64,000 bases of DNA from Pseudarthrobacter psychrotolerans (lineage in GTDB: Bacteria > Actinomycetota > Actinomycetes > Actinomycetales > Micrococcaceae), in contig NZ_CP047898.1 of the NCBI RefSeq assembly GCF_009911795.1, positions 4,774,001 through 4,838,000 on the forward strand. Direction: 5' to 3'. A model generated the notes under the pieces. The model saw nothing but the letters and a program-made list of their open reading frames with translations. It made no database searches and was not told the DNA's origin. A program made the position numbers and the translations under genes. Shown here one piece after another: positions 30,394 to 39,443 of this stretch; position 1 is the first letter of the stretch, and each line of letters opens with the position of its first letter.

Positions 30394-31218
30394 CTAGGGG
30401 CCGAACGGCAGACGGTTCAGGCGCTCTGCCGTGGCCGAGTTCCGGCGCCGGGCCTCGTACAGCCGCACAAGCTCGCGGTGACGGCGCTCGGCGGTGACGG
30501 CCGCCAGATACTGGTCCGGGGTGGTTCCGCGGGGCGGCGGCGGGGCCACATACCCGGCCAGTTCCGTGGCGATCGACGCGGCCATTCCGGCGGCGGACAG
30601 CGGTGACATGTGCCCGGCCTGCCGGATGAACCGGGCGGCCTGGCGTGCGGTCGCATCCGGTATCCGTCCGATGTCCGCGGCAGCGGCCCAGGCCTGCTGC
30701 TGTGGGGGAACAAAGACGCGGACCGGTGCCTCCAGCGGGACGCGCCGGCGCAGGGCATAGGTGCCGGCGAGGATGTCACCCAGCCGTTTGGAGCGGCTGT
30801 TGAAGAGGGCGACGCCGATGGCCAGGCCGCCCAGGGTCAGGTAGATTTCCAGGAATCCGGTCAGCCCCCGGATCAGTGCATGGCGGAACCGGATGGCGCC
30901 GCCGTCGTCACGGACCACCCGCAGGCCGGCCGCCATTTTTCCGAGAGACAGCCCCCGGGTGAGGGTCTCGACCGCCACGGGGACAATCACAAAGCAGAAG
31001 ACCACGCTCACCAGCGTCAGCGCCCGCATTGCCGCCTCGTCAAGGTCCTGGCCCGCGGCCGCGACGCCCAGCAGGATCAGGACCAGCAGGATGATGTGGA
31101 ACAGGACATCCAGCAGCAGGCCCAGGGCGCGGGCGGCGAAGGATGCGGGGCGCAGTTCCAGGACAACGGCCTCGCCGGTGATTATCGAACTCAAGCGGAT
31201 CCCCAATCCCTCGTCAAC
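30394..31218 (-). CDS. RDD family membrane protein
   Basis: About 274 residues. The RDD domain occupies the first half, with FAARALGLLLDVLFHIILLV (R and D of the motif) and SLGKMAAGLRVVRDDGGAIRF, and about four hydrophobic helices. The C-terminal half is a soluble region without known motifs. RDD proteins are often paired with SpoIIM-like and MoxR/DUF58 genes, and here it is divergent from a SpoIIM-like gene by about 43 bp. The start may be ATG 31218 or GTG 31236. Its TAG stop codon is part of the CTAG duplicated by the IS1182 insertion. Confidence 0.83.
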   Translation of the reverse strand, partial: VDEGLGIRLSSIITGEAVVLELRPASFAARALGLLLDVLFHIILLVLILLGVAAAGQDLDEAAMRALTLVSVVFCFVIVPVAVETLTRGLSLGKMAAGLRVVRDDGGAIRFRHALIRGLTGFLEIYLTLGGLAIGVALFNSRSKRLGDILAGTYALRRRVPLEAPVRVFVPPQQQAWAAAADIGRIPDATARQAARFIRQAGHMSPLSAAGMAASIATELAGYVAPPPPRGTTPDQYLAAVTAERRHRELVRLYEARRRNSATAERLNRLPFGP

Positions 31219-31261
31219 CATCCTGCAGACGCTCACAGTCTATGGCGGCTAGGCTGTTGCC

Positions 31262-32254
31262 GTGGATATGGATGCCTTCTCCGCCGCCAACGGGGACAAG
31301 TGGTCAAGGCTGCACCAGCTCGCCCATAAGCGGCGCCTCAGTGGCGAAGAGGCCGATGAACTGCTGCGCCTTTACCAGTCGACGTCGGCCCACCTTTCCT
31401 TCATCCGGTCGATTGCCCCCGAAAGCGGCCTGTCCGCGTCCCTGTCCGCCACGCTGGCCCAGTCCCGGACCCGTTTCACGGGCGCACGGTCCAACATTAT
31501 GGCGGACCTGGCCCGCTTCTTCGTGGCTGCCCTACCGGCAGCCCTGTACCGCCTGCGGTGGCTGACCGTGGCCTGCGGCGCCGCGTTTGTCCTGGTCGCC
31601 GGTGCATACGCCCTCTGGATCGGGATGTCCCCGGAGGCTCTGCGGTCCGTTGCCTCGGAGGCTGCTGTCCGGCAGTACGTCGAGGAGGACTTCATTGATT
31701 ACTATTCGGAGAATCCTGCGGCCTCGTTTGCGGGGGCCGTCTGGACCAACAACGTCTGGATCAGTGCGCAGGCAGTGGCCCTGGGCATCACCGGCATCTG
31801 GGTGCCCATGATCCTGTTCACGAACGCCCAGGGCGTGGGGATCGCCGCCGGAGTTTTCGCCGCGGTGGGCCAGCAGGATGTGTTTTACAGCTACATCCTG
31901 CCGCACGGCCTGATGGAGCTGACGGCTGTTTTTATTGCCTGCGCGGCAGGCTTGCGGATCTTTTGGGCCATGGTGTCCCCGGGACCACGGACGCGGGGAC
32001 GGGCCGTGGCGGACGAAGGCAGGTCGCTGATCACCGTGGCCCTGGGGTTGGTGCTGGTGCTGTTCGTTTCCGGATTGGTGGAGGGTTTTGTCACGCCCAG
32101 CCCGCTTCCGGTATGGGCCAAGATCGGCATCGGCCTGGCAGTACTGGCCGCCTACTGGAGCTACGTCCTGGTGTGGGGGCGGCGGGCCTATGACGCCGGC
32201 GAACGCGGTGATTTGGTGGCCGGCGACGCTGGATACAGCGAAATTGCCGCATGA
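31262..32254 (+). CDS. Stage II sporulation protein M (DUF95)-like membrane protein
   Basis: The 330-residue protein has a soluble helical N terminus (LHQLAHKRRLSGEEADELLRL) and five or six hydrophobic helices in the SpoIIM-like pattern, with FTNAQGVGIAAGVFAAVG and YILPHGLMELTAVFIACAAGL, the conserved HGLxEL motif. In Bacillus SpoIIM serves engulfment, but in non-sporulating actinobacteria this family occurs with RDD, MoxR and DUF58 proteins and has no defined role. The start is GTG 31262. Confidence 0.87.
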   Translation: MDMDAFSAANGDKWSRLHQLAHKRRLSGEEADELLRLYQSTSAHLSFIRSIAPESGLSASLSATLAQSRTRFTGARSNIMADLARFFVAALPAALYRLRWLTVACGAAFVLVAGAYALWIGMSPEALRSVASEAAVRQYVEEDFIDYYSENPAASFAGAVWTNNVWISAQAVALGITGIWVPMILFTNAQGVGIAAGVFAAVGQQDVFYSYILPHGLMELTAVFIACAAGLRIFWAMVSPGPRTRGRAVADEGRSLITVALGLVLVLFVSGLVEGFVTPSPLPVWAKIGIGLAVLAAYWSYVLVWGRRAYDAGERGDLVAGDAGYSEIAA

Positions 32255-32377
32255 ATCCGGTAGCGCCGGGGTGGCTCCTCGCCCTCGTGGAGGAGCGGGC
32301 GGTAGGCTCGATATCAGATACACGGCGCTGCCCGGATCAGAGCCGGCAGCGCGGACCCCAACGGAAGTGACGCTGCT

Positions 32378-33474
32378 GTGAACGACAATTCGCCGACCCC
32401 TGCCAAACGCACGGAGCCGCAGCCGGATCCGGACCTGGACACTTCGTCGGACTCGGACGAGCCGGCCTTTGCCTGGCTGAATGACACCAGCACTTCCGAG
32501 GAGTCCCCGGCCGGTAGCGCCGTTTCGGGTCAGGGCGGTGTCACCCAGCCCGAAAGCCGTGCCGGCCGCAAAGCCGCGGAGGCCGCCGTCGAACAACCCG
32601 CCGTCGTACCGTCCATAGAAGAGTCACTCCGCAAAGAACCGTCCGCGCCGGGCGCCACCCGAAACGGCGCCCATTTCAGCGAACCGCTGCCTACGTCGGC
32701 GCTGCAGGTGCGGCCGCCGCAGGAGGAAGTGGAGCGCCGCAATGCGGAGCGCGAAAGTGCAGCCAACGCCAAGCCCGTGGCCCCCGCATCTGGCAAGTCC
32801 TGCTTGCCCTTTTCTACCCCGTGATCCTGCTGGTGCTGGCCGTCCGCGCGGTGAGCAGCCCGCTGTTCCTGTGGGCTGAATACAACAGGGCCGGGTTCCC
32901 CGGCGACGGGTACGGGTTCAGCACCGACGACCGGATGACATACGGTTCCTACGCCGTTGACTACCTCAGCAACTGGGCCGGGCCGCGGTACCTGGGTGAT
33001 CTGGTCAACCGCAGCGGCGGGGACCTTTTCAAGGACGGCGAAGTCAGCCATATGGCCGACGTGAAAGTTGTCATCCTCTCGGCCTTTGGCGGGGGAGCGC
33101 TCCTGATCGTCCTCAGCCTCGTCGCTATCGCGTACCTGCGCCGCCGCAGCACCGGCGGAGTGCGCCGCGGACTGTTTGCGGGATCCATCGTTGCGTTGGC
33201 GATCATCCTGGGCCTCGGCGCGTTGGCCGTGCTCGGCTGGCAGCAGTTCTTCACCGAATTCCACCGGATCTTCTTCGCCGGCGGTTCCTGGACGTTCGCC
33301 CTGGAAGACACGCTCATCAGGCTGTTCCCGGGCCAGTTCTGGATCGATGCCGGCATTGTCATCGCCGCACTGGTCCTCCTTGCGGCTCTGGTGACGCTGA
33401 TCCTCACCTGGCCCACCCGCCGCCGTCGCGGCCTGGCCAAGGATGACCAGGACGCCGCTGAGGTGCAGCCCTAA
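32378..33474 (+). CDS. TIGR01906 (DUF1461) family membrane protein, frameshifted as sequenced
   Basis: A disordered acidic N terminus of about 135 residues (MNDNSPTPAKRTEPQ...) reads in one frame and the membrane part (YPVILLVLAVRAVSSPLFL, WAEYNRAGFPGDGYGFSTDD, TYGSYAVDYL, HMADVKVVI) in another. Restoring one C in the run 32781-32785 gives KPVAPRIWQVLLALFYPVIL, the expected first helix. The span of 1097 bases is one short of whole codons. There are about four helices and a large extracytoplasmic loop between helices 1 and 2. The function of the family is unknown. The break is probably a sequencing error. Confidence 0.85.
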
Positions 33475-33488
33475 ACCGTTGACCGGGC

Positions 33489-34931
33489 TCAGCCGTTTCG
33501 TATGGCGGGCTGTTTCTTGCGGCCGGTGATGGTCAGGAAGCCCTCAGGGTCCAGCTCGCCGAGGTCCCCGGTGCGGAAGAAACCGTCCACAAAGGCATGG
33601 GCGTTGGCGGCTTCGTTGGCGTGGTAACCCTTGAACACGCCGATCCCTTTGACCAGCACTTCGCCGTCCTCGGCCACGCGGATGGTGGTACCCGGCAGGG
33701 GGACGCCCACGCTGCCCACCCTGGTCCGGGCGGGCGTGTTGGCCGTACAGGGCGCCGTTGTCTCGCTCAGCCCGTAGCCCTCAAGGACCGTGATCCCGGC
33801 GCCGCGGAAGAAGTGCGCGTCCTCGGGCTTCAGCGGGCTGGCCGCCGATAGGGCGTAGCGGACCCGCCCGCCCAGGAGCCTGCGGAGCTTCGGGTACACC
33901 AGCCGGTCAAAGACGGCATGCCCCGCCCTTAACGCCAGTCCGGGTCCGCTGGCCCCGCCGCGGGCCACGTTGTCCTGCGCCGTGGAGAAGCGGATGGCAG
34001 AGCTAGACGCAGCCGCAAACATCCTGGCGTTCCCGGACCCGGCCGCATGGTGCGCGGCGTCCGACCGGACTTTCTCGAACGTCCGGGGCGCCGCCAGGAG
34101 GAACGTCGGTCTGAATGTTCCCAGGTCCGCCGGCAGGTCAGCAGGACGGGTGACGTGGCCCAGTGTGGCGCCGGCGTGGAGGCACGCCACCTGGGCGGCG
34201 CGGGCCAGCACATCGGCCAGCGGAAGGTAGATGAGGGTGCGTGCATTCTGCGCCTTGAGGATCTCCGGGAGAAAGGCGACGACGTTGACGGCAACGAGCG
34301 CAAAGTTGCCGTGGGTGATCTCGCAGCCTTTGGGAGGTCCGGTGGTGCCGGAGGTGTAGACCAGGGACGCGACATCCTCCAGGCCCGCGGCGGAGCGGTG
34401 TCGTTCCAGCTCGGCGTCCGTGACGCCCATTCCGGCAGCCGAAAGGCTGGCGAGGTTCGGGGCCTCGTCGTCGTCATCCATCCTCACCACGGTGACCAGC
34501 CGGTCCTTGAGCAGGGCGGACGTCTCCAGGATGCCTGAAATCATCGCCACCTTGCCGCGGTCCTCCGCGAACACCCGCCGCGCGCCAGCGTCGTGCAGGA
34601 TCCACTCCACCAGGCCCGGGGACGAGGTCTCATCGATGGGAACGCTGACGCCGCCCGCGAACCAGATGGCGAAGTCAACCAGCGCCCACTCATAGCGGCT
34701 GGCGGACATAACGGCCACGGTGTCGCCCGTTTCCAGGCCGCCGGCGATCAGCCCTTTGGCGAGGGCGCAGACATCGTGCAGGAATTTTTGCGCCGGAACA
34801 TCGGTCCAGCCGTTGGGTCCTTTGCGCGAGTAGAGGGCGTGGGCCGGGTTGGCGGCCTCCCGACGGCGCAGGAGATCGGTGACGTTGCTGCCGGGCTCCA
34901 GCTCCACCAGGAGTTTTGTGCTTGCTTCTCG
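33489..34931 (-). CDS. AMP-binding long-chain acyl-CoA ligase, C-terminal domain missing
   Basis: About 480 residues of a FadD15-like adenylate-forming enzyme. The ATP loop YTSGTTGPPKGCEITHGN, the A5 motif GYGLSETTAPCT and the A7 aspartate in FFRTGDLGELD are intact, ending at FLTITGRKKQPAIRNG. The usual C-terminal domain of about 100 residues, with the catalytic lysine in a GKN-type motif, is absent; no other frame supplies it and the TIGR01906 gene begins 15 bp away. Without that domain the adenylation step should be impaired. I chose GTG 34931, eight bases after GGAG. It may be a decaying gene or a natural truncation. Confidence 0.85.
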   Translation of the reverse strand, partial: REASTKLLVELEPGSNVTDLLRRREAANPAHALYSRKGPNGWTDVPAQKFLHDVCALAKGLIAGGLETGDTVAVMSASRYEWALVDFAIWFAGGVSVPIDETSSPGLVEWILHDAGARRVFAEDRGKVAMISGILETSALLKDRLVTVVRMDDDDEAPNLASLSAAGMGVTDAELERHRSAAGLEDVASLVYTSGTTGPPKGCEITHGNFALVAVNVVAFLPEILKAQNARTLIYLPLADVLARAAQVACLHAGATLGHVTRPADLPADLGTFRPTFLLAAPRTFEKVRSDAAHHAAGSGNARMFAAASSSAIRFSTAQDNVARGGASGPGLALRAGHAVFDRLVYPKLRRLLGGRVRYALSAASPLKPEDAHFFRGAGITVLEGYGLSETTAPCTANTPARTRVGSVGVPLPGTTIRVAEDGEVLVKGIGVFKGYHANEAANAHAFVDGFFRTGDLGELDPEGFLTITGRKKQPAIRNG

Positions 34932-35000
34932 CACGGGGGCGTCTCCGTTCCGCTGCCTCAACGCAGTTCGCGGCTGGTCAGGGTCTGATGCAATCCTGCC

Positions 35001-36683
35001 CTAGATCCAGGACGGCATCCACATCCGGTAGCGCCATTCCTGGTAGGGGATGGTCTCTGCCGTCCACACCGGGTAGAAAAATGCGGACAGCAGGACTGCC
35101 CCGGCGACGAAGAGTGCCACCAGATAAACTCCGGACCGCCGCCGCCACAGCGGGTCGGTGTCCCGGCCCAGGATAAGGCCCAGGCAATACACCAGCGCGA
35201 GCACCAGGAAAGGCTCAAAGGAGACGGCGTAAAAGAAGAACATGGTCCGCTCCGGGTACAGGAACCACGGCAGGTAGCCGGCGCCGACGCCCGCAAGGAT
35301 GGCCCCTGCGCGCCAGTCCCGGCGCCCGGCCCACCAGAACAGCAGGACCACCAGCGAGATGGCCGCTCCCCACCAGATCATCGGGTTCCCCACCGAGAGA
35401 ATGGCTGAGGCGCAGTTGGGCACATCGCATCCCGGGACGCCCTGCTCCGGTTTCTGGTAGAAGAACGACGTCGGCCTGCCCATCACCAGCCAGCTCCAGG
35501 CGCTTGCCTCGTAGGGGTGTTCCGAGCTCAGTCCCTGATGGAACTTGTAGGCCTCCAGGTGGTAGTGCGCCAGCGAACGCAGGGAGTCCGGCAGCCAGCC
35601 CCACTCCGCTGAGGGGTTGCTCTGGGCCCAGCGGCGGAAGTAGGCGCCCTCGGAACGGAACCAGCCCGTCCACGTGGCGGTGTAGACCGCTACGGCCACC
35701 GGAACCATGCTGGCAAAGGCCGGCAGCCCGTCCTTGATGATTCCGCCGCTCACCCAACCGCGGATTCCCGCGACGCGCCGTGCATTGAGGTCCCACAGGA
35801 CCGTCAGCACGCCGAAGCCGGCGAGGAAAAACAGGCCTGACCATTTGGTGCCTATGGCCAGCCCCATGCACACGCCCGCGGCGAGCCGCCACCAGCGGAT
35901 CCCCAGCCACGGTCCCGCCAGCAGCTGACTGGCCGAGGGCCGGCCCTTCAGGGAAGCGGCGGCCCGCCGTCCGAGCCGTGCGGCCAGCCGTCGTCGACCG
36001 TCATCGCGGTCCAGCAGCAATGCTCCGAAGGCCGCCAGGATCCAGAACATCAGGAAGATGTCCAGGAGTGATGTCCGTGACATCACCAAGTGGTGGCCGT
36101 CGACGGCGAGCAGCAGGCCCGCGGCGGCAGCCAGCGGCAGTGAGCGGAACAGTTTCAGCGCAATCAGCGTGAGCAGCAGGATGGACAGGGTTCCGGTCAG
36201 TGCGGCCGCGAACCGCCAGCCGAACGGATTATCGGCCCCGAACAGCCACATGCCGCCGGCGATCATCCACTTGCCCACGGGCGGATGGACCACGTACTCG
36301 GGAGTGTCCAGGAGGATGGCCGGGTTGCCCGCGTTGAAGGAGTCGTTGGCCTTGTCCGGCCATCCCCGTTCGTAGCCGCTGACCAGGTAGGAGTAGGCGT
36401 CCTTGACGTAATACGTTTCGTCGAAGACCAGGCTGTGCGGCGTATCCAGCCGGACAAAGCGGAGGACGCCCCCGATCGCGGAGGTCAGGGCAGGCACCAG
36501 CCAGAACCAGAGATGCAGCGACGGCGGGTAATCCCGCCAGCTGCGGGTGCTTCCGATCAGGCGCTCGCGGAGGGCTGCCGCAGAAAAGGCCTCCGCCGGA
36601 CGGGCGATCCAGGGGCCTCGGGACGGCAAGGTGGATTGGCCGGCCTCGGCAGGCCGCATGGAGGTCTGCGTCACGAGCACCAT
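35001..36683 (-). CDS. Protein O-mannosyltransferase (dolichyl-phosphate-mannose-protein type, GT39)
   Basis: About 560 residues with ten or more hydrophobic helices. The first extracytoplasmic loop has the catalytic Asp-Glu in HSLVFDETYYVKDAYSYLVS, and VVHPPVGKWMIAGGMWLFG follows, both hallmarks of actinobacterial Pmt. The enzyme moves mannose from polyprenyl phosphate to Ser or Thr of secreted proteins during Sec export. ATG 36683, with AAAAGG upstream, is chosen; longer frames overlap the divergent rsmI. The pmt/rsmI divergent pair is conserved in M. tuberculosis (Rv1002c/Rv1003). Mannose supply from manA in this window would feed it. Confidence 0.93.
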   Translation of the reverse strand: MVLVTQTSMRPAEAGQSTLPSRGPWIARPAEAFSAAALRERLIGSTRSWRDYPPSLHLWFWLVPALTSAIGGVLRFVRLDTPHSLVFDETYYVKDAYSYLVSGYERGWPDKANDSFNAGNPAILLDTPEYVVHPPVGKWMIAGGMWLFGADNPFGWRFAAALTGTLSILLLTLIALKLFRSLPLAAAAGLLLAVDGHHLVMSRTSLLDIFLMFWILAAFGALLLDRDDGRRRLAARLGRRAAASLKGRPSASQLLAGPWLGIRWWRLAAGVCMGLAIGTKWSGLFFLAGFGVLTVLWDLNARRVAGIRGWVSGGIIKDGLPAFASMVPVAVAVYTATWTGWFRSEGAYFRRWAQSNPSAEWGWLPDSLRSLAHYHLEAYKFHQGLSSEHPYEASAWSWLVMGRPTSFFYQKPEQGVPGCDVPNCASAILSVGNPMIWWGAAISLVVLLFWWAGRRDWRAGAILAGVGAGYLPWFLYPERTMFFFYAVSFEPFLVLALVYCLGLILGRDTDPLWRRRSGVYLVALFVAGAVLLSAFFYPVWTAETIPYQEWRYRMWMPSWI

Positions 36684-36729
36684 GCTACCTTTTGCAGCTT
36701 GGGCCGCCTGCCAGCAGTACGCTGGGGGA

Positions 36730-37689
36730 GTGGACCCTAACCCCAGCACCTTCGCCGATTCCCTCCCCGCAGAACCTTCCGTTGCCGCCGGGGAGGAGCC
36801 AGTGACGGAGGCGCAGGTGACAGCGGACCCGGCCGCAGCGGCACCGGTCGCCACGGGGCCTGGCCGGATTGTGCTGGCGGCGACGCCCATCGGCAATGCC
36901 GGCGACGCGTCAGCCCGCCTGATCGAACTCCTGGGCTCGGCGGACATCGTGGCCGCCGAAGACACCAGGCGCCTGCACCGCCTCGTCCAGAACCTCGGAG
37001 TCACCGTCGCAGGGCGGGTCATCAGCTACCACGAGCACAACGAGGCCACCAAGACCGCGGAACTGCTGGAGCACGTCCGGTCCGGCAAAACCCTGGTCAT
37101 GGTCACAGACGCCGGTATGCCTTCGGTCTCGGACCCGGGGTTCAGGCTGGTGGAAGGCGCCGTGGCAGCCGGACTCACCGTGACCGCCGTCCCGGGCCCG
37201 TCCGCGGTACTGACCGCCCTGGCCCTCTCCGGCCTGCCCACCGACCGCTTCTGTTTTGAGGGGTTCCTGCCCCGTAAAGCCGGCGAACGGGCGTCGCGGC
37301 TGGCCGACCTTTCGGCGGAACGCCGGACCATGGTGTTTTTTGAGGCCCCGCACCGCCTGGAATCGATGCTGCGGGCGCTGCGCGAGCGCTTCGGTGCCGA
37401 GCGGCGGATCGCCGTCTGCCGCGAACTGACCAAGACCTACGAGGAAGTCATCCGCGGGACGGTGGGGGAACTGCTGCTGTGGGCCGAAGGCAACGAGGTC
37501 CGCGGCGAGATCGCGGTGGTGCTGGGCGGCGCCCCCCCGCAGGCGCCGGGCACCCCGGAAGACCACGTATCCGCCGTCAACGAGCTGGTGGCCCAGGGAA
37601 TCCGGCTGAAGGAAGCCGTGGCCGCGGTCGCTGAGGACGTCCGCGTCAGCAAGCGGGAGCTGTACTCGGCGGTCCTCGCTGCACGCTGA
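36730..37689 (+). CDS. rsmI: 16S rRNA (cytidine-1402-2'-O)-methyltransferase
   Basis: About 319 residues. The tetrapyrrole-methylase-type fold begins with RIVLAATPIGNAGDASARL and holds VMVTDAGMPSVSDPGF and VTAVPGPSAVLTALALSGL for SAM binding; MVFFEAPHRL is also typical. The enzyme methylates C1402 of 16S rRNA in the P site. An N-terminal extension of about 50 residues precedes the domain, as in related actinobacteria. GTG 36730 is chosen; the frame upstream overlaps the divergent mannosyltransferase gene. KsgA, another 16S methylase, is 10 kb away. Confidence 0.95.
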   Translation: MDPNPSTFADSLPAEPSVAAGEEPVTEAQVTADPAAAAPVATGPGRIVLAATPIGNAGDASARLIELLGSADIVAAEDTRRLHRLVQNLGVTVAGRVISYHEHNEATKTAELLEHVRSGKTLVMVTDAGMPSVSDPGFRLVEGAVAAGLTVTAVPGPSAVLTALALSGLPTDRFCFEGFLPRKAGERASRLADLSAERRTMVFFEAPHRLESMLRALRERFGAERRIAVCRELTKTYEEVIRGTVGELLLWAEGNEVRGEIAVVLGGAPPQAPGTPEDHVSAVNELVAQGIRLKEAVAAVAEDVRVSKRELYSAVLAAR

Positions 37690-37861
37690 GCGAGCGAAAA
37701 TCTCAGCTGTGCAGCTGCACAACGGTGTCTGGCCTCTGTAGTGCGTCCAGGCGTAGACCCTCTGGCGGCCACGGCAGTAGTCTAACTGTAAATCAGCCGG
37801 GAAGGCAGGCTACCAGGCCTGCGTAGTGGCTGAACCAAACCTTACTGACGAGGGAGTCAAC

Positions 37862-39361
37862 GTGACTGTCACCGCACTGCCAGCTGTTACCGCGGAGCGC
37901 GAAAGCGCGCTGCTGGCCTCTGTTCCCACCGGACTGCTGATCAACGGCGAATGGCGCCCGGCGGCTTCAGGCAAGACGTTCGACATCGAGGACCCCGCCA
38001 CGGGCAAGGTGCTCCTCAGCATCGCTGACGCCGGCCCGGAGGACGGCAAGGCTGCCTTGGACGCGGCCGCCGCGGCGCAGGAGTCGTGGGCGAAGGTCCC
38101 GGCGCGTGAACGGGGCGAGATCCTCCGCCGTGCCTTCGAGATGGTCACGGCGCGTGCCGAGGACTTCGCGCTGCTGATGACCCTGGAAATGGGCAAGCCG
38201 CTGGCCGAAGCCCGGGGCGAGGTCACCTACGGCGCGGAGTTCCTGCGCTGGTTCTCCGAAGAAGCCGTCCGCGCGTTCGGCCGCTACTCGGTCTCACCGG
38301 ACGGCAAATCCCGCCTCCTGGTGACCAAGAAGCCGGTGGGCCCTTGCCTGCTGATCACGCCGTGGAACTTCCCGCTGGCCATGGCCACGCGCAAGATCGC
38401 CCCTGCCGTCGCGGCCGGCTGCACCATGGTGCTGAAGTCCGCCAACCTCACGCCGCTGACCTCGCAGCTGTTCGCCGCGGTCATGCAGGAAGCGGGCCTG
38501 CCCGCCGGAGTCCTGAACGTCATTCCCACGTCCACGGCAGGCGCCACCACCGGGCCGCTGATCAAGGACCAGCGCCTGCGCAAACTCTCGTTCACCGGCT
38601 CCACCGAAGTGGGCCGCCGCCTGCTCTCGGACGCCTCCGAAACCGTTCTGCGGACTTCCATGGAACTCGGCGGCAACGCCCCGTTTGTGGTGTTCGAAGA
38701 CGCGGACCTGGATGCCGCGGTCGCCGGTGCCATGCTGGCGAAGCTGCGGAACATGGGCGAGGCCTGCACCGCAGCGAACCGGTTCATCGTCCACGAGTCC
38801 GTTGCTGACGAATTCGCCGAAAAGTTCGCCGCGAAAATGGCTGAGATGACTACCGCCCGGGGTACGGAGCCCGAGTCCAAGGTGGGTCCGCTGATCGATG
38901 CCAAGAGCCGGGACAAGGTCCATGAGCTGGTGTCCGACGCCGTGGCCTCCGGCGCCAAGGCCGTCCTGGGCGGCGCCCCGGCCGAAGGCCCGGGCTACTT
39001 CTACCCGCCCACCATCCTCACCGGCGTCACCGAGGGTACCCGGATCCTGTCCGAGGAAATCTTCGGCCCCGTCGCCCCGATCATCACGTTCGGCACCGAG
39101 GACGAAGCGATCCGCCTGGCCAACAACACCGAGTACGGGCTGGTCGCCTACGTCTTCACCCGCGACCTGAACCGCGGCATCCGGATGGGCGAACGCCTCG
39201 AAACCGGCATGCTCGGCCTGAACGCCGGCGTCATCTCCAACGCCGCCGCGCCGTTCGGCGGCGTCAAGCAGTCCGGGCTGGGACGTGAAGGCGGCCTCGA
39301 AGGCATCGAGGAATACCTCTACACCCAGTACATCGGCATCGCCGACCCCTACGCCGGCTGA
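37862..39361 (+). CDS. gabD: NAD(P)-dependent succinate-semialdehyde dehydrogenase-type ALDH
   Basis: About 499 residues. The catalytic glutamate is in MELGGNAPFVVFEDAD (about E268) and the nucleophile cysteine in GEACTAANRF (about C302), with the cofactor motif FTGSTEVGR and the oxyanion asparagine in LLITPWNFPLAM. The best family is GabD, which oxidises succinate semialdehyde to succinate in GABA degradation; related aldehydes cannot be excluded. GTG 37862 follows GAGGGAG by seven bases and is preferred to GTG 37826. It is a single-gene unit with no gabT nearby. Confidence 0.87.
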   Translation: MTVTALPAVTAERESALLASVPTGLLINGEWRPAASGKTFDIEDPATGKVLLSIADAGPEDGKAALDAAAAAQESWAKVPARERGEILRRAFEMVTARAEDFALLMTLEMGKPLAEARGEVTYGAEFLRWFSEEAVRAFGRYSVSPDGKSRLLVTKKPVGPCLLITPWNFPLAMATRKIAPAVAAGCTMVLKSANLTPLTSQLFAAVMQEAGLPAGVLNVIPTSTAGATTGPLIKDQRLRKLSFTGSTEVGRRLLSDASETVLRTSMELGGNAPFVVFEDADLDAAVAGAMLAKLRNMGEACTAANRFIVHESVADEFAEKFAAKMAEMTTARGTEPESKVGPLIDAKSRDKVHELVSDAVASGAKAVLGGAPAEGPGYFYPPTILTGVTEGTRILSEEIFGPVAPIITFGTEDEAIRLANNTEYGLVAYVFTRDLNRGIRMGERLETGMLGLNAGVISNAAAPFGGVKQSGLGREGGLEGIEEYLYTQYIGIADPYAG

Positions 39362-39443
39362 CCGGATCGTCCTCCGGCTGATCGGATTATCCTCCGGTCA
39401 GCCGCTTCCGCCACCGCCCGTAGGTAGCCGCTTCGGCGAGCCG

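Noticed and set aside
33489..33530. A further frameshift explaining the truncated ligase
   Set aside because: No downstream frame encodes the missing domain, and the adjacent gene occupies the space, so a lost base cannot explain it.
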